The notes under the pieces: generated by a model
What the model saw: the letters and a program-made list of their open reading frames with translations, nothing else
Database searches by the model: none
Told to the model about the DNA's origin: nothing
Shown: piece after piece, positions 8,235 to 13,486 of the stretch
How positions within the stretch are numbered: position 1 is the stretch's first letter
Layout: every line of letters starts with the position of its first letter
Assembly (NCBI GenBank): GCA_029056365.1
Contig: JAIDBM010000333.1
Span: 1 to 19,165 of the forward strand
Direction: 5' to 3'
Length of the DNA stretch: 19,165 bases
From: Muribaculaceae bacterium
Lineage (GTDB): Bacteria; Bacteroidota; Bacteroidia; Bacteroidales; Muribaculaceae
Translations under genes and position numbers: made by a program

Positions 8235-9521
8235 ATGAAGAAATTCTACTCGCTTCTGATGGTAGCAGGTGTAAGCACTCTGGCTTGCTCCGCCATCCAG
8301 CCCCAGATGGCTACAGCTTCTGAAAGCTTTGTTCCGTCGATTTCCGCCAAGTCTTTGGCTGTAAAAGACATCAACATCTCCAACAACGCAGAATCGACAG
8401 TTGTTAAACGCGTTTCTCCGGTAAAAGCCTCCGCACAGCACCCCGCGACTCTCACCGAGAAATCATACGCTATCAACTTCAACATCAACGAAGACACTGC
8501 AATCCCCGCAACCAGCGCTGTAACCTTCACTCAGAAGGCTGTTGACGGCGAATACATCATATACTCGATGTCTGGCTGGGCTGAAAACTACTACAGTTCA
8601 CTGGAATTCTCTCCGATCGATGTTTATTACAACACCACCGACGGCTCTATCACAATCCCCATGGGCCAGGACTTCGTGAAGGTTCCCTATCAGGGTGTTG
8701 TAAACCAGGCCACTCTCTGGAACAAAGGCCAAGGCAACCAGCTCTACGGCGGCATACCTCTGATTTTCGAATTCGATGGCGACGGCTTCGAGTGGGTACG
8801 CACCAACACATTCAACTTCAGCGACGGCACACAGGAAACCATCACCTCATACGGTGTATTCATCGGCTGGCTGACCGCCTCGAATCAGGTTTCGGGCGCC
8901 ATGGACTTCGACAACCTCTACTTCAGCCGTGTTCAGGGCACAATGACTTTCACCGCCAACCTGCTTGTAAGTGGCGTTGAGACTCCCACCGAAATGGGCG
9001 GTCCGCTGTTCGTTGACTTCGACGGCACCTACCTCAACATCGAAGGTTTCGGCAATCCCGTTGTAAACGAAGCAGTTCCCTTCGTTGTCGACACCAAGGC
9101 AAAGACCATCACTTGTACCGACGTGCAGATTGGTCAGACAAACGGTACTCCCATCTTCCTTTCGGAAGCCGACAAAGACATGTTCAACGTGTATGAAAGC
9201 GAACAAACCTACAAGCTCGTATGCTCTTACACTGTAGCCAATGGTGTAACCACTTTCCAGGTTCCCGACTGGAACGGCTTCTACTATGAGTCAGCTACCA
9301 AGGAAGACGTAAACGCATACGTTCGCATCTACGACTGCAAGATGTTCCTCGACCTCGATCTCGACGCTCTCGTATCGGGCATTGGCGACATCGCTGTTGA
9401 CGCTGCCGACGAAAACGCTCCCGTTGAATACTTCAACCTCCAGGGCGTACGCGTTCAGAACCCCGAAAACGGTCTCTACATCCGTCGTCAGGGCAAGAAC
9501 GTAACCAAAGTGATTCTCTGA
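8235..9521 (+). CDS. exported beta-rich protein with C-terminal NLQG-type tail, function unknown
   Basis: A 428-residue protein starting with a signal peptide (MKKFYSLLMVAGVSTLACSA; a cut after ATA near residue 28 is also possible). The Cys at residue 18 has Thr at -3, so the lipobox is poor. The mature protein is rich in short beta-type segments with many Asn, Thr, Asp and aromatic residues and no recognised catalytic motif. The last ~31 residues (EYFNLQGVRV, ENGLYIRRQG, VTKVIL) match a tail shared by many secreted proteins of Muribaculaceae and Prevotella and recall T9SS-type sorting tails, so surface display or secretion is plausible. Codon use is strongly biased (AAC, TTC, GGC), and with a consensus promoter and a strong terminator this suggests high expression. 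It is monocistronic. Confidence 0.85.
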   Translation: MKKFYSLLMVAGVSTLACSAIQPQMATASESFVPSISAKSLAVKDINISNNAESTVVKRVSPVKASAQHPATLTEKSYAINFNINEDTAIPATSAVTFTQKAVDGEYIIYSMSGWAENYYSSLEFSPIDVYYNTTDGSITIPMGQDFVKVPYQGVVNQATLWNKGQGNQLYGGIPLIFEFDGDGFEWVRTNTFNFSDGTQETITSYGVFIGWLTASNQVSGAMDFDNLYFSRVQGTMTFTANLLVSGVETPTEMGGPLFVDFDGTYLNIEGFGNPVVNEAVPFVVDTKAKTITCTDVQIGQTNGTPIFLSEADKDMFNVYESEQTYKLVCSYTVANGVTTFQVPDWNGFYYESATKEDVNAYVRIYDCKMFLDLDLDALVSGIGDIAVDAADENAPVEYFNLQGVRVQNPENGLYIRRQGKNVTKVIL

Positions 9522-9544
9522 TAAATCACAAACATACCCTATAG

Positions 9545-9574
9545 AAAGGGCTGTGCCATGGCACAGCCCTTTTT
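9545..9574 (+). terminator. intrinsic terminator after the exported protein gene
   Basis: A perfect 13-bp stem (AAAGGGCTGTGCC / GGCACAGCCCTTT) with only AT at the centre, followed by a T run at 9570-9574. It starts 23 bases after the stop codon. Confidence 0.92.
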
Positions 9575-9623
9575 CTTTGCCTGCGATATCCGATGGCCAC
9601 ACGGAATCAAAAAAACACATTAT

Positions 9624-9654
9624 TTTGAAATACGCGCAATTTTTTCTAACTTTG
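9624..9654 (+). promoter_or_regulatory. promoter of the M23 peptidase gene, almost touching the ATG
   Basis: TTTG at 9624-9627, a 19-base spacer, then TAACTTTG at 9647-9654, both matching the Bacteroidetes consensus. The ATG begins at 9659, only 4 bases after the -7 element, so the predicted transcript start falls on or next to the start codon. Confidence 0.75.
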
Positions 9655-9658
9655 TAAC

Positions 9659-10630
9659 ATGGCACGCAAGACATTCTACAGATACAATCCGGTCACCGAC
9701 AGCTATGAGCGGGTATACCCCTCCGCACGGCAGAGGCTCTGGAGTGTTCTGCGCCAGACCATAATAGGCGTTGCCGTAGGCCTGGGAGTCGCCATAGGAG
9801 CCTACTATCTGATAGATTTTCCGCGCGAAAGAAAACTGCGCGATGAAAACCAGCGCCTGCGTGCGAGCGTGGAACTGCTCGACCACCGGAGCGACCGGGC
9901 AATAAACGTGATGGAAGACATCATGGCCCGCGACAACAATTTCTACCGCGTAATGCTTCAGACCGACCCTCTGCCAGCAAGCCGACGCTTCGCCGGACTT
10001 GAACGGCAACGCATATACGCCGAATTCGACACCATGCCCGACTACGGACTGGTAGGAATCGTAACCGGCAAACTCGACCTGCTCGACCGCATGCTCTACG
10101 CCCAGAGCAAATCGTTCGACGAACTGATGCAACAGGCCGGAAGCCTCAAAGACCGCGCCGAACACATACCATCGATTCCGCCGCTGTCGGAAAAGCATCT
10201 CAAACAGATGGCATCGGGTTATGGATACCGACGGGACCCCGTGTACGGAACATCCCGCTTTCACGAAGGCATGGACTTCGCCGCCGACACAGGAACTCCG
10301 GTATATGCCACTGCCGACGGAACCGTTGACTGGGCCGACTGGAAAAGCGCCTACGGAAACCTTATTGAAATACGACACGGCTACAACTACACCACACGAT
10401 ACGCCCACCTGTCGAAAATTCTTGTATCAAAAGGTCAGACTGTGAAAAGAGGCGACCAGATCGGACTTGTTGGCAGCACCGGAAAAAGCACCGGCTCACA
10501 CCTGCATTACGAAGTGCGATTGTCGGGCGAGCCGCAGAATCCGGTAAACTACTACTTCTACGACCTCACCCCCGAGGAATACGATGAAATGATACGTATG
10601 GCCGAAAACGCAGGCCATGTAATGGACTGA
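9659..10630 (+). CDS. M23-family murein endopeptidase, membrane anchored
   Basis: A 323-residue protein. The N-terminus (ARKTFYRYNPVTDSYERV) is cytoplasmic, followed by one transmembrane segment (about 32-52), a short coiled coil (about 55-85) and a C-terminal LytM/M23 domain (about 185-300). The zinc and catalytic residues are intact: H202 and D206 in FHEGMDFAADTGTPV, H250 in RYAHL, and H281/H283 in GSHLHYEV. It should therefore be an active peptidoglycan endopeptidase facing the periplasm, of the kind that trims cross-links during cell growth. The start is supported by the conserved N-terminal motif. MerR follows 6 bp later, so the two are probably co-transcribed; an M23-MerR pair close to alaS is, from memory, a recurring arrangement in Bacteroidetes. 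Confidence 0.93.
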   Translation: MARKTFYRYNPVTDSYERVYPSARQRLWSVLRQTIIGVAVGLGVAIGAYYLIDFPRERKLRDENQRLRASVELLDHRSDRAINVMEDIMARDNNFYRVMLQTDPLPASRRFAGLERQRIYAEFDTMPDYGLVGIVTGKLDLLDRMLYAQSKSFDELMQQAGSLKDRAEHIPSIPPLSEKHLKQMASGYGYRRDPVYGTSRFHEGMDFAADTGTPVYATADGTVDWADWKSAYGNLIEIRHGYNYTTRYAHLSKILVSKGQTVKRGDQIGLVGSTGKSTGSHLHYEVRLSGEPQNPVNYYFYDLTPEEYDEMIRMAENAGHVMD

Positions 10631-10636
10631 TACGAC

Positions 10637-10963
10637 ATGGCCGACAATCTTGACAAAAAATACTACAAAATCGGTGAAGTGGCCCAGATTCTGAATCTGC
10701 CTCAGAGCACTCTGAGATTCTGGGAAAAAAAATTCACCATCATACACCCCCGCCGAAACGACCGGGGCACCCGTTTCTACACCCCCGCCGACATAGAACG
10801 CCTGCGGATGGTGCACTTTCTCGTTCACGAAAAAGGCCTGAAAATCGATGCTGCCATAAGTCAGGTGAATAATAACCGAAGCAACATAAGCCGACGCTTC
10901 GAGGTAATCGAACGCCTGAAATCAATCAGAGCCACACTCTCCGAAATTCTTGACGCATTATAA
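10637..10963 (+). CDS. MerR-family transcriptional regulator (short form)
   Basis: A 108-residue protein consisting mainly of a MerR DNA-binding domain: YKIGEVAQILNLPQSTLRFWEKKF (about residues 10-33, helix-turn-helix, described here in two parts: YKIGEVAQIL and PQSTLRFWEKKF), then the wing RGTRFYTPADIERL and a second helical pair HFLVHEKGLKIDAAISQV. There is no effector-binding domain, only a short C-terminal helix, as is normal for the small Bacteroidetes MerR proteins. It is 6 bp after the M23 gene. The stop codon TAA (10961-10963) lies in the left terminal repeat of the 375-bp element; without the element the codon at the same place would be TAG, so the protein length is unchanged. Confidence 0.92.
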   Translation: MADNLDKKYYKIGEVAQILNLPQSTLRFWEKKFTIIHPRRNDRGTRFYTPADIERLRMVHFLVHEKGLKIDAAISQVNNNRSNISRRFEVIERLKSIRATLSEILDAL

Positions 10964-10996
10964 GAGCCGGTTCAACAATAAATGTTAACGTCAGGG
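10961..10996 (+). repeat. left terminal inverted repeat of the 375-bp element
   Basis: It pairs with 11300-11335 at 34 of 36 positions. The mismatches are at repeat positions 14 (A here, G in the other copy) and 31 (T here, C in the other copy). Its first three bases serve as the stop codon of the MerR gene. Confidence 0.9.
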
Positions 10997-11093
10997 TTGC
11001 ATATTTTTTCGCAGATTGTGCGCTGCCGAATCAGGAGTGTACTTGAAGTACACGACTGATTCAAAGCGTGCAAGATGCAAAAAAGATGCAATC
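10995..11093. repeat. ~100-bp imperfect palindrome inside the element
   Basis: The outer arms GGTTGCAT (10995-11002) and ATGCAATC (11086-11093) pair, followed by a TTTTTT/AAAAAA segment, a loosely paired middle, and a strong core at 11028-11062. In the core, GAATCAG/CTGATTC flank a two-base mismatch and then GTGTACTT-G-AAGTACAC. The whole would fold into a long hairpin in single-stranded DNA or RNA. Confidence 0.7.
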
Positions 11094-11142
11094 AAAAGGT
11101 AACTTTTCTCTCCAGACTTTGCATTTCTTGTCGAACTGATTT

Positions 11143-11265
11143 TTAAATTTGATAAATGCTTTTATTTCCTGATACAGAGCCGTCTGTTATAAATACCATC
11201 GCCTCGGCCATTCTTTGGCGCTTTTTCCCGTACTCCTCAGTCACAGTGCAAAGGCACTGCTCCAT
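11143..11265 (-). CDS. possible 40-residue small ORF inside the element
   Basis: An ATG at 11265 opens 40 codons (beginning MEQCLCTVTEEYGKKRQRMA, ending GNKSIYQI) and closes with TAA at 11145-11143. The first ~28 residues look like ordinary amphipathic helical protein. The frame also continues upstream of the ATG for some codons (SLSDFFRTT), so this may be a fragment of an older, longer gene. No promoter was recognised. Low confidence that it is translated. Confidence 0.25.
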   Translation of the reverse strand: MEQCLCTVTEEYGKKRQRMAEAMVFITDGSVSGNKSIYQI

Positions 11266-11285
11266 CGTTGTCCGAAAAAAATCAC

Positions 11286-13085
11286 TCAAAGACTGACCGC
11301 CCTGGCGTTAACATTTATTGTCGAACCGGCTCTTAGTGAATCCAAAAAAATAAGGATATTTTGTTTTTCATCCGATGAAGACATTCGGATTGTGTTAAGG
11401 ATGCTATCTTTGCGACTATATAAAGTGGATAAGTTTCGGTCCAGAATCAGAGATATTATACGCATGCTTGCACCTGCGTATAACAGCGCAAACATATAAA
11501 TGTCTCCCTGAGAAATCATAGCGTAGTTCTTTTGCATTACTGTAAGGACATTGCCATGCAGAAAATTTATCCCTGTTACGAGAGTCTGCAGATTGTCGGG
11601 TGTGCCCAAGGTAGACATCGAACGCATTACTTTGCGATACCTGATGCTTTTGACCTCAGTATCTGGTGAATTGAAATAAGACGTACATATATTGCTGGTG
11701 TGCTCCCATAAAATGGTATTTGATTTTAGCAGTGAAATGTATTGTTGTCTTTCAGGATTATCTGAATTTTTGTCAATTTTTGCCTGAAGTATCTTAGAAT
11801 GGTTCTGTTCTTCAGTAATTTGCTCTGTCAGAGATGCGTTTGTATTTTCAAGTTTATTGATTTCATTATCTGTGAATTGTTTCAGACGCGTTATTTCGTT
11901 TTGTATTTCGTGTATAGTGTTGTCTTTCTTTAGATTACGGGCTCTTGCAATCCAGAAGTAAATTATAGCACAGAATATAAGTACAATGGCTATTGCAACT
12001 GCAAAATATATTCTATTGCGAGACTCTATTTTTGCGTTTTCAAGTAATTCGTCCTTGTAGTTAAGCTGTTCTGACATTATTGATTGTTGCAAGACACAGT
12101 ATGTAACCTCATTATAGTATTTGCGAACGCTGTCGATAGCAATCTGGATTTTATCGGGTTGTCCGCTATTACAATAATACTCGGTGAGCAGCCAATAATA
12201 GCGGGCAAAATCATCGTTTGAGCATATTGAATTCTTTAAATAGGCCAGTTCAATTGAATCGACATGTTCACCGGCTTTAATTCTCAGTAAGAGGTCATAA
12301 TAAAAGTCATTAAAGGAATTGGAATATTCCCGACCAAAAACCTGGTTTTTCAAATCAATGCAAGCCCTTGATTCTTTTAATTCACCTAAATCGGTTATGA
12401 CAAAAATTTTGTAGTCAAGTCCATACAAGTATAGAGTGGGGTCATCTGTATATGCGACTGAGCCAATGATGCTATCGATAAGAGATATAGCCTTTGAACT
12501 TTGTCGACAACCATGCAAATCAAGTCCGAGGTCAAGTTTTGCGAATTTTTCATTCCTGTATTTTCCAGCCTTGTTATAACATTCAACTGCTTTGTATCTA
12601 AAGTCTGCAGCTTTAGAATAATAGTGGTTGGCATGATATATGTCTGCCAGTTTTTCGTAGATTTTAGCCAGCCAGTAGTTGTCTTGAATCTCTGAGGCAA
12701 GATTTTCTGCATACAACAGGTTTTTGAGCTGTTTTTGAGAGTTATTTAAGGATGAATAAATTTCAGCCTTATAAAACGCTGCACGCATTCGATCGAAATC
12801 GTTTCCGTTTTCCTGGAAAAAAACAAGCAAGGGCAATGCAGCCGTATCTGACATATCGAGCAAGTTGTTTTTTACGCGGGCCTGGGTATTAAGCAGTGCG
12901 TGGCGGGCACGGAGTTTTTCGCTTGTAAGCTTAATGGAATCAATGGTTTGTAGAATGGCCAATGCTGAATCCGGCTGATCTTCCATCAGCGAGTCGGCGT
13001 GGTCCAGACGTTGTTGAATGTCACTTCCGCCACAGGAAGCCAACATGTTAAAAAGAACAAATAATATGCCCAAGGTCTTTTTCAT
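11286..13085 (-). CDS. membrane-spanning TPR protein with cytoplasmic HTH-like domain
   Basis: A 599-residue protein starting at the ATG at 13085. The signal segment ends in a lipobox-like LASC (Cys18). Residues about 20-350 are helical with TPR-like repeats (AKIYEKLADIYHANHYYSKA and similar). One transmembrane segment spans about 359-380 (IYFAVAIAIVLIFCAIIYFW), followed by a coiled coil (about 388-445) and a C-terminal domain whose YMFALLYAGASMRIISLIL stretch (about 530-550) resembles the helix-turn-helix of LuxR-type regulators. This layout is known in Bacteroidales as a one-piece membrane regulator: the periplasmic TPRs sense and the HTH binds DNA. The ligand and target are unknown. The last 15 residues (585-599) are encoded by the mobile element's right end. 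The gene is much richer in A+T than its neighbours, which suggests acquisition. Confidence 0.8.
   Translation of the reverse strand: MKKTLGILFVLFNMLASCGGSDIQQRLDHADSLMEDQPDSALAILQTIDSIKLTSEKLRARHALLNTQARVKNNLLDMSDTAALPLLVFFQENGNDFDRMRAAFYKAEIYSSLNNSQKQLKNLLYAENLASEIQDNYWLAKIYEKLADIYHANHYYSKAADFRYKAVECYNKAGKYRNEKFAKLDLGLDLHGCRQSSKAISLIDSIIGSVAYTDDPTLYLYGLDYKIFVITDLGELKESRACIDLKNQVFGREYSNSFNDFYYDLLLRIKAGEHVDSIELAYLKNSICSNDDFARYYWLLTEYYCNSGQPDKIQIAIDSVRKYYNEVTYCVLQQSIMSEQLNYKDELLENAKIESRNRIYFAVAIAIVLIFCAIIYFWIARARNLKKDNTIHEIQNEITRLKQFTDNEINKLENTNASLTEQITEEQNHSKILQAKIDKNSDNPERQQYISLLKSNTILWEHTSNICTSYFNSPDTEVKSIRYRKVMRSMSTLGTPDNLQTLVTGINFLHGNVLTVMQKNYAMISQGDIYMFALLYAGASMRIISLILDRNLSTLYSRKDSILNTIRMSSSDEKQNILIFLDSLRAGSTINVNARAVSL
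11300..11335 (-). repeat. right terminal inverted repeat of the 375-bp element
   Basis: An inverted copy of 10961-10996. Read on the minus strand it encodes part of the last 15 residues of the TPR regulator (RAGSTINVNA...), ending at TGA 11288-11286. Confidence 0.9.
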
Positions 13086-13089
13086 TGTA

Positions 13090-13097
13090 CAAAGGTA
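13090..13097 (-). promoter_or_regulatory. -7 element next to the TPR regulator start
   Basis: TACCTTTG on the minus strand matches TAnnTTTG. It ends 4 bases before the ATG at 13085, so the transcript would be leaderless or nearly so. No convincing -33 element is seen at the right distance. Confidence 0.5.
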
Positions 13098-13216
13098 AAC
13101 AAAAAATCGGGATGAGTACACGATGGGCAGGAGAATTTTACCACTACTGTATCTACTGTTCTACTGCGCAGGTAAATAAAGACCAGAGAACTAAAGAACC
13201 AGAGATCAGAGAAAAA

Positions 13217-13392
13217 CTATAGTTCTATGGATCTATGGTCTTAAAACATGGGCAGTAAAAAAACTATAGTTCTATGGTTCTATGGTCTTAAAACATGGGC
13301 AGTAAAAAAACTATAGTCCTATAGTTCTATAGTCTTAAAACTTAAGCAGTAAAAAAACTATAGTCCTATAGTTCTATAGTCTTATTATAGTC
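13217..13392. repeat. 47-bp tandem repeat, about 3.7 copies
   Basis: Units begin at 13217, 13264, 13311 and 13358, an exact 47-base period; the fourth is incomplete. Each unit opens with three 8-base sub-repeats of the form CTATAGTT/CTATAGTC (CTATGGTT-type in the earlier units) and ends in TTAAAAC..GGGCAGT or a close variant. Copies 1-2 and copies 3-4 form two sub-types, so the array grew by duplication. The stretch at 13173-13196 (GACCAGAGAACTAAAGAACC...) is an imperfect reverse complement of the sub-repeats (about 18 of 24 positions). There are no unique spacers, so this is not a CRISPR array. Confidence 0.9.
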
Positions 13393-13404
13393 AAAGGCTG
13401 AACT

Positions 13405-13426
13405 GTGTAGGCAGGGATGCCTACAC
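13405..13426. repeat. 9-bp hairpin
   Basis: GTGTAGGCA, loop GGGA, TGCCTACAC: a perfect 9-bp stem. No U run follows on either strand. It may protect the 3' end of the M3 peptidase message or act as a weak terminator. Confidence 0.7.
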
Positions 13427-13430
13427 TCCG

Positions 13431-13462
13431 ATGTAACGCCGGCGTTTCCGCCGACGTTACAT
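13431..13462. repeat. 14-bp hairpin 24 bases after the M3 peptidase stop
   Basis: ATGTAACGCCGGCG, loop TTTC, CGCCGACGTTACAT: a 14-bp stem with one mismatch. It is the first structure after the M3 peptidase stop codon (13487 on the minus strand), so it probably shapes that mRNA's 3' end, although there is no U run. Confidence 0.7.
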
Positions 13463-13486
13463 AGAATGCAGTATTTCAGGTGATTA

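Larger units (their letters stand above)
10961..11335. mobile_element. MITE-like element with 36-bp terminal inverted repeats
   Basis: The two ends (10961-10996 and 11300-11335) are inverted copies of the same 36 bases with two mismatches, starting TAAGAGCCGGTTC and containing AATGTTAACG. Both ends carry an outermost TA, consistent with TA target duplication as made by IS630/mariner-type transposases. The interior holds no transposase gene, so the element would be non-autonomous. Inside are a ~100-bp imperfect palindrome (10995-11093) and a 40-codon open frame on the minus strand (11143-11265). The element separates convergent genes, and both genes' last codons lie in its ends. The mobile nature is inferred from the structure; no second copy exists in this window. 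Confidence 0.65.
13086..13486. other. 401-bp intergenic region between the M3 peptidase and TPR regulator genes
   Basis: Both flanking genes read on the minus strand. From right to left it holds a 14-bp hairpin (13431-13462), a 9-bp hairpin (13405-13426), the 47-bp tandem repeats (13217-13392), a partly complementary stretch (about 13170-13200), and the -7 element at 13090-13097. No open frame of note is present. Confidence 0.8.

Noticed and set aside
8235..8310. Lipoprotein signal in the exported 428-residue protein
   Set aside because: The residue at -3 of the Cys is Thr, a poor lipobox; a type I signal peptide with a cut near residue 28 fits as well.
10961..11335. Integron attC site, suggested by GTTAACG and a hairpin
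   Set aside because: GTTAACG does not fit the attC core GTTRRRY, there is no integrase, and the flanks show TA plus long terminal repeats instead.
10961..11335. A simple bidirectional terminator for the two convergent genes
   Set aside because: The arms are 300 bases apart, far beyond terminator loops, and no U run follows; it may still affect RNA ends but does not look like an intrinsic terminator.
11215..11499. A 94-codon plus-strand frame crossing the right end of the element
   Set aside because: It runs from element interior into the antisense of the TPR gene, with no family features; it is a chance frame.
13217..13392. CRISPR array
   Set aside because: The 47-bp units are contiguous with no unique spacers, have internal octamer structure, and no cas genes are present.
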